From Chitinophagaceae bacterium (GTDB taxonomy: Bacteria; Bacteroidota; Bacteroidia; Chitinophagales; Chitinophagaceae), in the NCBI GenBank assembly GCA_947454235.1, contig CANGIY010000012.1:49112-113111 (forward strand): a DNA stretch of 64,000 nt, written 5' to 3'. Within the stretch, counting starts at the first letter, position 1. Every line of letters begins with the position of its first letter. Shown in pieces: positions 34,314 through 43,300 of this stretch. Under the pieces are notes generated by a model that saw only the letters and a list, made by a program, of their open reading frames with translations, did not search any database and had not been told where the DNA came from. Made by a program: the position numbers and the translations under genes.

Positions 34314-35963
34314 ATGTCGAAAGCGCCATTCTGGATTTTCATATTGCTGCTCGTTGTGTATTTCACGGGCATAAGAGTGAACACCATGGATATCGATGCG
34401 TCGCAATATGCCGATATCAGTCTGGAAATGTCGCGCAGCCACGACTGGCTACAGGTCTATGACCAAGGTCGAGACTACCTCGATAAACCGCCGTTCCTGT
34501 TCTGGGTATCGGCTGCGAGCATAAAAGTATTCGGTGCCAATAATTTAGGGTTCAAATTCCCGTCTATTTTGTTTGGCATATGGGCTATCTATGCCACTTA
34601 CCGACTGGCAAAAAAGCTGTACAACGAAAATACTGCGCGGGTATCGGCACTTGTTTTAGCCACATGTCAGGGTATGTTCCTGATGGAAAACGATATTCGA
34701 ACCGATACCATACTCATGAGCTGGGTGGTTACCGCCATCTGGCTGCTGAAAGAATGGGACGACAGCGGCAAAATCAAATACCTGTTGGGGGGTAGTGCCG
34801 CTATTGGTTTTGGTATGATGACCAAGGGGCCCATTGCGTTATTTGTACCGGCATTCAGCTTTGTATCGCAATGGGTATTGAAGCGGGAATGGAAGAAATT
34901 CCTGCGCCCTGCGTTGTTGTTGGGCATTGTAGTAATCGGTATTTTACTCATACCCATGAGCATAGGTTTGTACCAACAATTCGACCTGCACCCTGAAAAA
35001 ACCGTCAATGAACTTAAAAATGTTTCCGGACTGCGTTTCTTTTACTGGAGCCAGAGTTTCGGGCGTATAACAGGCGAAAGCCCCTGGAAAAATGAAGTTG
35101 ATATCACGTTCCTGCTTTCTAATATGCTGTGGTCGTTCCTGCCGTGGATATTTGTTTTCCTGCCGGCAGTTGTCATCAATATCATCCGTTTGTTCAAAGA
35201 GCGTTTTTCACTCTCGGGTTCGCGCGAATGGTTGACTATGGGTGGGTTCTGGCTCAGTTATATGGCACTGGGTTCTTCGGCATATCAGTTACCCCACTAC
35301 ATATTTGTGGCTTTTCCGCTGGCATCAATTGTTGTTGGCGCCTTCCTTACCGAAGCCTATTACCAAAAGCAATATGCTGTTGTGTTCAAAGTACTTAGAC
35401 CTGCATTGACGGTTGTATCATTTCTGGTTTTTGTACTCGCATTTGTGATGTGCCTATGGGTGTTCCCTGCTTCAATTTTCATGATAGCGTTGTTGTTTGT
35501 AGGTGTAATAGTGTGGTTCTACCTTGTCTTTAAAACCGAAAAGTCAGAAAAACTGATTGTTGTTCCTGCATCGGCAATGGCAATAGCCAACATATTTTTG
35601 ATGAATTGCACCTACCCTTCCCTGCTCAATTACCAACTGGGTAATACTATGGGCGACTACCTGAAAGAACACCACATTGCTGCCAAAGAATTAGCGATCT
35701 ACAAACCGCAGGATGCGATGAATTCTATCTATTTCTATTCGGGCGAAAAACAAACTTTTACCGAAGCGCTATCGCAGGTTGCAGGAAAAAAATATATACT
35801 TACCATGCAAAAAGGATACCCCGATATTGCCCAATTGCCCGATAAATATAAGGTACTCAAAGAAGGGGAATACTTCAAGGTAACAGAGCTCACTCCGGAG
35901 TTCCTGAACCCTAAAACAAGACACAACGTGTGCGGGCATTACTACTTGCTCGAAAAACAATAA
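34314..35963 (+). CDS. ArnT-like GT39 family membrane glycosyltransferase
   Basis: A 549-residue integral membrane glycosyltransferase. The first periplasmic loop motif NTMDIDASQYADISLEMSRS is the ArnT/PMT-type acidic loop (catalytic Asp/Glu) and is followed by YLDKPPFLFWVSAASIKVFG, a hallmark of the family. Around 12 membrane helices follow, then a C-terminal periplasmic domain (from about residue 445). It transfers a sugar from an undecaprenyl-phosphate donor to lipid A, protein or another lipid; the acceptor is unknown. The start at 34314 is preferred to 34281 because a -7 box lies between them. Confidence 0.88.
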   Translation: MSKAPFWIFILLLVVYFTGIRVNTMDIDASQYADISLEMSRSHDWLQVYDQGRDYLDKPPFLFWVSAASIKVFGANNLGFKFPSILFGIWAIYATYRLAKKLYNENTARVSALVLATCQGMFLMENDIRTDTILMSWVVTAIWLLKEWDDSGKIKYLLGGSAAIGFGMMTKGPIALFVPAFSFVSQWVLKREWKKFLRPALLLGIVVIGILLIPMSIGLYQQFDLHPEKTVNELKNVSGLRFFYWSQSFGRITGESPWKNEVDITFLLSNMLWSFLPWIFVFLPAVVINIIRLFKERFSLSGSREWLTMGGFWLSYMALGSSAYQLPHYIFVAFPLASIVVGAFLTEAYYQKQYAVVFKVLRPALTVVSFLVFVLAFVMCLWVFPASIFMIALLFVGVIVWFYLVFKTEKSEKLIVVPASAMAIANIFLMNCTYPSLLNYQLGNTMGDYLKEHHIAAKELAIYKPQDAMNSIYFYSGEKQTFTEALSQVAGKKYILTMQKGYPDIAQLPDKYKVLKEGEYFKVTELTPEFLNPKTRHNVCGHYYLLEKQ

Positions 35964-35997
35964 AAGGGGGCTTCGCATCAGCAAAAAATAAGTCCCT

Positions 35998-36020
35998 AAC
36001 ATGACCAAAATCATGTTTTT
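35998..36020 (+). terminator. Terminator after the GT39 gene
   Basis: AACATGA, CCAAAA loop, TCATGTT and a TTT tail form a 7-bp perfect stem upstream of the histidine kinase gene. Confidence 0.6.
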
Positions 36021-36065
36021 ACACATTCCGTTGAAATATTTTCGCGCTTTTATGTCGTAAAACCG

Positions 36066-37796
36066 ATGAAAGACCGAAATCATGGCATTGTAAAACACGA
36101 AAAAGACCTACTTTTAGGTATGCCTTTTACAACGTTGAATAGTCAGACCTTTCAGGCACTGTTTTACTACGCAAGCATTGGCATTCTCATTACCGATTCC
36201 AAGGGCGTCATCCAGATGGCGAACAAGTATGTTGTTCAGCAATTTGGGTATGAAGAGCAGGAGTTGGTTGGTGAAACGGTGGAATTATTGATTCCTGACA
36301 GATATAGGAGTTCTCACCACCATCACAGAGATAAATTCAATGCTAATCCGCACAGCCGCCCAATGGGGTTGGGTATGGAGCTGACCGGGAAAAAGAAAAC
36401 AGGCGAAGAAGTACCTGTCGAAATTAGCCTTGGACATTATTCTATTGGTGAAGACCGTTATACGCTTGCCTTCATTAACGACATTACTCAAAGAAAAGAA
36501 ACTGAACAGGCGATTAAAAAGCTCAATGTTCACCTTGAACAGAAAGTAAAAGAAGAGTCACTATCGCTGGCACTCACAGTTGAGCAACTTGGACACCAAA
36601 TAAAGGAAACTGAACGCAAGGACGTAGAGTTGCAACGCGTCAACAATTTCCTGAACAATATTTACAACCACGCCGGAGCCATTATTGTAGTGTGCGACCG
36701 TGATGGTATTATTCAGTTTTTTAACCCTGCTGCCGAAAAATCGCTGGGTTATGCCGCCCATGAAGTACTTGGCGTGCATTCGCCAATCATCTTCCACCGC
36801 AAGGGCGAACTGGAAGAAAAAGCAAAAGAACTTTCAGAACTTTCGGGGCTGCCGGTACAAACCGACTTTTCGCTCTTCAAGCTCATGTGTCTTTCCGACT
36901 ATAACAAGAACATGGAATGTCACTACGTGCGTAAAGACGAATCAGCATTTTATGTATCGCTTGACGTAACTCCGCTTAAAGACGACAAAGGCAAAACAAC
37001 GGGCTACCTCGCCATTGCAATAGATATTTCAGAAAAGAAAAAGGCGGAAACCGAGTTACGCTCTGCGCTTGAAAAAGAAAAAGAACTCAACGAACTGAAA
37101 TCGCGCTTTGTATCAATGGCATCGCACGAGTTCAGAACACCGCTAAGTGCTATACTCTCATCGGCATACTTGCTTTCGCAATATGCCAGCCCCGACGACC
37201 CGCCACAGAAGAAAAAACACATTCAACGCATCGTTTCATCGGTAACATCGCTCACCGAAATACTCAATGATTTCCTTTCGGTAGGTAAAATTGAAGAAGG
37301 TAAGCTAGCACCGCGATTTGCTGAATACGACATCCAGAAACAGATGATGGATGTAATACAAGATGTGCAACACATGCTCAAAAACGGACAACATGTTGAT
37401 TATACGCATGTTGGGGCCGATGCAATGGTATATCTCGACCCTTCGACCATGAAACACATTGTAACCAACCTGCTTTCTAACGCCATTAAATTTTCGGGAG
37501 AGAACACAACAATTGAGTTGGTGACTGAAAATAATGGCAATAATTTTATACTTTCGGTGAAAGATTACGGTATTGGTATTCCTAAGGAAGAGCAGGAACA
37601 TTTGTTCAAGCGTTTCTTCAGGTCTTCAAATGTGACCAACATTCAAGGCACCGGTCTTGGGTTGCACATTGTAGCCAAGTATTCTGAGCTACTGAACGGG
37701 GCTATAGAATGCGAGAGCGATTTGGGGAAAGGCACAAAGTTTACCATTACCTTCAACAAAATTGAAGCAGCTAATGAAAACAATTCTGGTAATTGA
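36066..37796 (+). CDS. Soluble PAS/PAS sensor histidine kinase
   Basis: A 576-residue kinase with no membrane helix, so it senses an intracellular signal. PAS1 covers about 20-145 (ALFYYASIGILITDSKGVIQMANKYVVQQFGY), then a coiled-coil, PAS2 about 190-325 (FLNNIYNHAGAIIVVCDRDGIIQFFNPAAEKSLGY), HisKA with MASHEFRTPLSAIL (His354), and ATPase motifs NLLSNAIKFSG, DYGIGIP and GTGLGLHIVAKYSELL. It has the FixL-like arrangement, but heme- or flavin-binding cannot be judged by eye. The stop overlaps the next gene by 23-35 bases, a strong sign of coupled translation with its response regulator. Confidence 0.92.
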   Translation: MKDRNHGIVKHEKDLLLGMPFTTLNSQTFQALFYYASIGILITDSKGVIQMANKYVVQQFGYEEQELVGETVELLIPDRYRSSHHHHRDKFNANPHSRPMGLGMELTGKKKTGEEVPVEISLGHYSIGEDRYTLAFINDITQRKETEQAIKKLNVHLEQKVKEESLSLALTVEQLGHQIKETERKDVELQRVNNFLNNIYNHAGAIIVVCDRDGIIQFFNPAAEKSLGYAAHEVLGVHSPIIFHRKGELEEKAKELSELSGLPVQTDFSLFKLMCLSDYNKNMECHYVRKDESAFYVSLDVTPLKDDKGKTTGYLAIAIDISEKKKAETELRSALEKEKELNELKSRFVSMASHEFRTPLSAILSSAYLLSQYASPDDPPQKKKHIQRIVSSVTSLTEILNDFLSVGKIEEGKLAPRFAEYDIQKQMMDVIQDVQHMLKNGQHVDYTHVGADAMVYLDPSTMKHIVTNLLSNAIKFSGENTTIELVTENNGNNFILSVKDYGIGIPKEEQEHLFKRFFRSSNVTNIQGTGLGLHIVAKYSELLNGAIECESDLGKGTKFTITFNKIEAANENNSGN

Positions 37797-38829
37797 GGAC
37801 AATGAAGACATCAGGGATAATGTCGCTGAGATATTGATGTTATCTCAGTTTAGGGTGCATACTGCAGCGAATGGCAAGGAGGGTATTGAAATGGCACAAA
37901 AACTAATGCCCGATCTTATTATTTGCGACATTATGATGCCGGGTATTGACGGGTATGGCGTATTGCACATTTTACACAACGACCCCGAAACAGAAAGCAT
38001 TCCATTCATCTTCCTGACAGCAAAAAGTGAAAGAAGCGACTTCAGGGCTGCTATGGAAATGGGTGCCGATGACTACATCACAAAACCATTTGCAGGTAAC
38101 GAATTGCTGAATGCAGTTACCAGCCGCCTCAAAAAGGCAGACATCGTGAAGAAAAACCTTCCCGGTGATATCAATGGCTTTAATGAACTGATGGCCGCTT
38201 TCAGCCGCACTTCGCTCGAAGACCTTGCCAAAAACGGCAACGTAAACGACTACAAAAAGCGTCAGGTTATTTATAAAGAAGGTAGCCACCCGCACTATTT
38301 ATACTTCATACTCAAGGGAAAAGTAAAAACGTACAAAACGCACGAAGACGGTAAAGACCTGGTGATGGATTTGTACAACGAGGGCGATTTCTTTGGCTAT
38401 GTTTCATTGCTGGAAGGCAGTGCATACAAAGAGAATGCTGAAACCATTGAGGAGACCGAACTGGCACTTATTGCACGTAAAGACTTTGAACAATTGTTGA
38501 ACAACAGTCCGGCGACTGCTCAAAAACTCATTGGGTTATTGGCTAAAAACCTGGTAGAGAAAAAAGAACAATTGTTGGGTATCGCCTACAATACATTGCG
38601 TAAAAAAGTGGCTGAGGCTTTGATAAGCCTTGAGCGCAAGTACCACGAAAATAAAAAAGAGCCGTTTGTCATTGACATCAGCCGCGACGACCTTGCAACC
38701 ATTGCTGGTACCGCAACCGAATCGCTGATTCGTACACTCAGCGACTTCAAAACAGAGAAACTTTTAGATATCAAAAGCGGTAAGGTAATCATCAGCGATT
38801 ACCGGAAACTGGAGAACTTAATCAGATAA
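37774..38829 (+). CDS. Response regulator fused to CRP/FNR-like DNA-binding domains
   Basis: A 351-residue fusion: receiver domain (about 1-125, phospho-acceptor Asp52 in IICDIMMPGIDG), cyclic-nucleotide-binding-like beta-roll (about 155-260, YKEGSHPHYLYFILKGKVKTYK, EGDFFGYVSLLEG), then a CRP-type winged helix (about 275-350). The recognition-helix segment is TATESLIRTLSDFK, matching the E-x-x-x-R positions of FNR-type readers. Phosphorylation by the overlapping kinase probably controls DNA binding. I prefer ATG 37774 (MKTILVIEDNEDIRDN) to 37762. It is the only CRP/FNR-type regulator in this window and a candidate for the palindromes near 25.4 kb and 38.86 kb. Confidence 0.9.
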   Translation: MKTILVIEDNEDIRDNVAEILMLSQFRVHTAANGKEGIEMAQKLMPDLIICDIMMPGIDGYGVLHILHNDPETESIPFIFLTAKSERSDFRAAMEMGADDYITKPFAGNELLNAVTSRLKKADIVKKNLPGDINGFNELMAAFSRTSLEDLAKNGNVNDYKKRQVIYKEGSHPHYLYFILKGKVKTYKTHEDGKDLVMDLYNEGDFFGYVSLLEGSAYKENAETIEETELALIARKDFEQLLNNSPATAQKLIGLLAKNLVEKKEQLLGIAYNTLRKKVAEALISLERKYHENKKEPFVIDISRDDLATIAGTATESLIRTLSDFKTEKLLDIKSGKVIISDYRKLENLIR

Positions 38830-38837
38830 TATTTAAA

Positions 38838-38859
38838 ACGGGCTTCGGCCCGTTTTTTT
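38838..38859 (+). terminator. Strong terminator after the kinase-regulator operon
   Basis: ACGGGC, a TTCG tetraloop and GCCCGT, followed by TTTTTT. A textbook intrinsic terminator. Confidence 0.9.
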
Positions 38860-38860
38860 G

Positions 38861-38872
38861 TGATATAAATCA
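38861..38872. promoter_or_regulatory. FNR-like palindrome upstream of the giant T9SS gene
   Basis: TGATATAAATCA is a perfect 4-4-4 palindrome and shares the core TGA(C/T)ATAA(G/A)TCA with the operator at 25383. Its centre is 36.5 bp from the end of a near-consensus -7 box TTTATTTG (38896-38903), exactly the spacing at 25.35 kb. It might simply be chance in an AT-rich gap. Confidence 0.35.
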
Positions 38873-38958
38873 GCATGATAAGCACCTGGTTTTAGTTTAT
38901 TTGTACTTTACATTCAGTATTATTCTGAATTATAGTTTTCATTGAAATGCTTTGACTC

Positions 38959-40356
38959 ATGCGCTCTGTTATACTCACTTTTATACTGTGCCTGTTAGGC
39001 GTTTATGCCTATTGCTGTTCGGGTACTATAACCGCAGGTACTTGTACCCCATCGAAGCGGGAGGTATTCTTTGATTCTTCGTTTGTGTTGAGATTGTCGG
39101 GTGCTACCACAGGTACAGGCATTACCTATCAATGGCAGTCTTCACCCAACCATGTAATGTGGACCAACATAACCGGTGCCACTGATAGCACCTATTTTGT
39201 GACTAGCATTACATCAACATTGTTTTACCGTTGTTTCATGGTATGTACAGCCGGCAGCAGCAGCGATACTTCAGGTATTGCTGCGGTGGCGTTTGTAAAC
39301 GATGGCTATTGTAACCCTATGATTGATTTCGCATCGAATGATTGCGATTCGGGCAGAGGATTCAATAATTTTGGTTTTACAGGGTATCGGGCCACTTCGC
39401 TCAACGATTCAACACCATGCAGCTCAATGGTATATGGATTTAAAGACATAAGTGAAAAAACAGTCGTTGTCCAGCAAAATGAATGGTACAGCACATGGGG
39501 AGACCGTTCTATAAGTACCATCTGGATTGACCTAAACAATGACGGATATTATGCTGCCGATGAAATTGTGGGTGGTGGTTCTTTTCGTGCGCCGTTCAGC
39601 CCGTTTTCCGATTCACTTATACCCCACCGAATGAGGGTAATGACCTCATATTTGCCTACAGATGAAGCCGGAATGGGTATTGAACCTTTGTTTCCCGATG
39701 CTTGTGCCAAAGGTTTTTGGGAAAGTACTATGACTGCAAGTATTTATGAGATGAACTATGCACATGGTGCTGCCCATGATTATACTGTATTTTTATCGCC
39801 TGCACGTTCCTGTACAGGAAGTGTTACTGCGGGCAGAGCTATTGCGAACACTGCATTCACAACGGGAAGTTTTTCTCTTACCCTAAAAAATACCACTGAA
39901 CAATCAGGTATCGGGTATCAATGGCAATCTTCTACCGACGACTCAACCTGGACAAATATCACCGGGGCAACTACTATACCATACATTGCTTCCCCCATCA
40001 CTGTAAAAACGTTTTTTCGTTGTTACACGACATGCGTCAGTTCGGGCTCGGTTGATACTTCGTCACCTTTTTGTGTGCACCCACTTTGGTATGACCATTC
40101 TGATGAGAATATACATTATTGCGGTGGATGGGGTAATATGGTTCGCTTCGTCTGGGGCAGTATTTATGACAGGGACTCAAACTACCGTGTGAATTGGGCC
40201 GACCGCTCAGCCACTATGGAAACAACAGTTATTCAAGGCGATACTATTGAATTAACGGTTGAGTCTTTTCTTCCTTACTGCTGCGGAGGTGTGGCTATAG
40301 TCTGTATATTGATTACAACGACAATGGTCGCTTTTCTGATAGTGGGGAGATGGTAG
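38959..40356 (+). CDS. Giant T9SS repeat protein, N-terminal part (frameshifted)
   Basis: The first half of a single surface-protein gene split from 40350-44294 by a frameshift. It starts with a signal peptide (MRSVILTFILCLLGVYAYC). Two Ig-like repeats follow (ITYQWQSSPNHVMWTNITGATD and GYQWQSSTDDSTWTNITGATT), with a GEVED-like domain between them containing TIWIDLNNDGYYAADEIVGG. A second GEVED-like domain begins (QGDTIELTVESFLPYCCGG) and should continue as YSLYIDYNDNGRFSDSGEMV, which is encoded in the +2 frame from about 40296. The last ~19 residues of this ORF (IVCILITTTMVAFLIVGRW) are therefore out of frame and not genuine. Confidence 0.8.
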   Translation: MRSVILTFILCLLGVYAYCCSGTITAGTCTPSKREVFFDSSFVLRLSGATTGTGITYQWQSSPNHVMWTNITGATDSTYFVTSITSTLFYRCFMVCTAGSSSDTSGIAAVAFVNDGYCNPMIDFASNDCDSGRGFNNFGFTGYRATSLNDSTPCSSMVYGFKDISEKTVVVQQNEWYSTWGDRSISTIWIDLNNDGYYAADEIVGGGSFRAPFSPFSDSLIPHRMRVMTSYLPTDEAGMGIEPLFPDACAKGFWESTMTASIYEMNYAHGAAHDYTVFLSPARSCTGSVTAGRAIANTAFTTGSFSLTLKNTTEQSGIGYQWQSSTDDSTWTNITGATTIPYIASPITVKTFFRCYTTCVSSGSVDTSSPFCVHPLWYDHSDENIHYCGGWGNMVRFVWGSIYDRDSNYRVNWADRSATMETTVIQGDTIELTVESFLPYCCGGVAIVCILITTTMVAFLIVGRW

Positions 40357-43300
40357 CCGAAGGTGGAGATATGGGTTCAGGCTTTACTTTGATGTATGGC
40401 TCCATAAGCACAAGTGCAACCATAGGAACACATATGTTGATGCTAGAAGGTAGTGATGGGGGAACGACAGAAGCCCGAATGTATACAATACATGTCATTT
40501 CACCCTATTGCGTGGGGCGACCGGCCGCTGGGTATGCTGCATCTACATTAGCAACGGCGTGTACTCCTACATCATTCACGCTCAATGTTTACGGTGAAAC
40601 CACGTTGATTGGCACCAGGTATCAATGGCAATACTCGCTCGACAGCACGACATGGGTCGATATTTCAGGTGCCACCAGCACTTCTTACAGCACAGTTGAT
40701 ACACTCACCACTTACTACCGTTGTGTGGTGTCATGTTCTTATTCTGGTCTATCGTCTAATTCAGTTCCGGTAAGGGTGTTTTATGTACCGGGCGCATCGG
40801 CTCCTGTGGCTGGCACGCTCAGCGGCGCATCTTATGTGTGTGTTGGCTCAACTACAACGTTCACAACCACTGGTTCTGCAGGAGGTGTGTGGAGCATCGG
40901 AAACCCTTGGTTAGGAACCATTTCATCTTCTGGTGTTATTACAGCAACTTCTGGTGGGTCTGATTATGTTTACTATACCGTAACCACAGGCTGCGGCACC
41001 GATGTTGCACGGCTAGCCCTTGAATTCAGAGACCGCCCGGCAATTGAAAGATATTATGGCGATGACTTTGTTTGTGCAGGTACTACCACTACACTCACCA
41101 CCTTAACATCAGGAACGTGGTCGTCGGTGCATACTTCTATTGCTACCGTTACAACGGGTGGTGTCGTTACTGGTGTGTCGGTGGGTTTAGATACCATCGT
41201 TCACGTCATTTCAAATACATGTGGTACCACCCGCACAGCCAGACCATTTTGGGTAATTGGTCCGCCTGTTGTTCGAGACATAATTGGGCCTGACACTTTG
41301 TGCGTAGGCAGTACCGCTACTTACACCGACAGTACCGAAGGTGGTTTCTGGTACTCGTCGTGTTTTTCATGCGGTTTAATTAGCTCTTCTTCTTATGTCA
41401 CTACCGAGGCTTCAATAACCGCCTATCTACCAGGCACTGATACCCTTATTTATTTTGTGACTAATACTTGCGGTTCAAGTGAAGTACATCACCCAATTAC
41501 AATTTTAGCTATTCCTGAAATTGCACCCATTACAGGCCCAACTACTGTTTGTGAAGGTGGGTCAATGACACTATCTGATTCAATCTCAGGCGGCACATGG
41601 CGCTCTTCAAGCCCAGGTACTGCCACTATTACTACAGGAGGTACCGTTTATGGAGTAAGCCCCGGCCTTGATACTGTGAGTTACAATACGAGTAATTATT
41701 GCACAACAAGGGTAGCAACCTACGTTATTCGGGTAGCACCGCTTCCTATTCCAGGTATCATTTCCGGCAGTGATAGTATGTGCATCGGCGACGCGGTTGC
41801 ATTTAGTGATACCGCTACCGGAGGCACGTGGTCTTCGGTCAATACATCGATTGCCAGTGTTTCATCTTCAGGCATGGTGTATGGTCTGGCAGCAGGCATT
41901 GATACCATTAAGTACGCTATCACTAATGCTTGTGGTACACGAGTTGCGTCGAAACCGGTAAAAGTGCTAACTGTACCTCTTCCGGGAACTATTACAGGGC
42001 TTTCGACTGTCTGCGAACACGATTCAACTTTTTTGTCTGAGTCAGTATCCGGGGGAGTTTGGACTACAGCTTCGTCCTTCCCTGCAACTATCTCTGCAAT
42101 TGGTGTTGTACACGCCCTGCATGCAGGAACTGATACTGTCTACTATACTAGGTCAAACATGTGTGGTTCCCGAAGTTCGAGTTATGAGGTTACTATAGCA
42201 CCCCTCCCCAATGCAGGCAGTATTGCAGGTGCCGACTCGGTGTGCCTGGGAACAACCACAACCTTGTCTGTTAGTTCAGGAACCGGTACATGGTACACAA
42301 CCGGGCACCATACAGCAATTACCACTACAGGTGTAGTTAGTGGTACAACACCCGGACTAGATTCTATTTATTATGTGGTGATTAACTCATGTGGCATTGA
42401 CACAGCAAGGCATTTGATTTTCGCCCTCGATACACCCCATGCCGGTTCAATTACCGGTGCCGATTCACTTTGTGTGAATAGGACAACTGTATTTTCTGAC
42501 ACAGCAGGAGGCGGTGTATGGCGCACTACAGGGCACCATAGTTTTGTCACCGTGATTGGTGTAGTAAGGGGAACATCACCGGGGCGTGACTCAGTGTTTT
42601 ATGTGGTGCCTAACTCCTGCGGTATTGATACTGCCACACGTGTGATTACTATGCTTGATACTCCTCACGCAGCAGCAATTACCGGTATTGATTCTATTTG
42701 TCGCGGCACAACTACCACGCTTTCCGATACCTCACGCAGTGGTACATGGTATGCAACGAGCCATCATAGCACTACTTCTTCTGGCGGTGTTGTTAGTGGT
42801 TCAACACCCGGCCGCGACTCTGTTTATTATGTTGTAACCAATTCATGTGGTACCGATACTGCTGTTCGCTTCATTTATGTACTTGACACCGCTTTTGCGG
42901 GCGCTGTGACAGGCACCGATTCGCTTTGTGCCGGTACAAATTCTACATTTTCAAGCACTTCAACAAGTGGGTTTTGGCGCACAACTGGCAGGCATAGTTC
43001 TATCTCCTCAACTGGTGTAGTTAGAAGCTTAACAGCCGGGCGCGATTCTGTTTATTATATAGTGGCAAACGCCTGTGGCATTGATACCGCCTGGCACGTT
43101 ATATTATTGCTTGATACGCCACATGCGGACATTATTACTGGTTCCGATTCGCTTTGTTTGGGCACTGCGACTACGCTGAGTGATACTTCACACAGTGGCG
43201 CATGGCACTCGACGGGTCATCATATTTCCATTTCAACAGCGGGCAGGGTTACCAGCATTTCACCGGGATCCGACTCGGTTTACTATGTAGTTTCAAACTC

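Noticed and set aside
40285-40310. Programmed ribosomal frameshift at the giant gene
   Set aside because: No slippery heptamer and no clear downstream pseudoknot are visible at the transition. A single-base deletion is simpler.
40350-40356. Two separate genes overlapping by 7 bases at 40350-40356
   Set aside because: The reading of a split GEVED domain across the junction makes one frameshifted gene far more likely.
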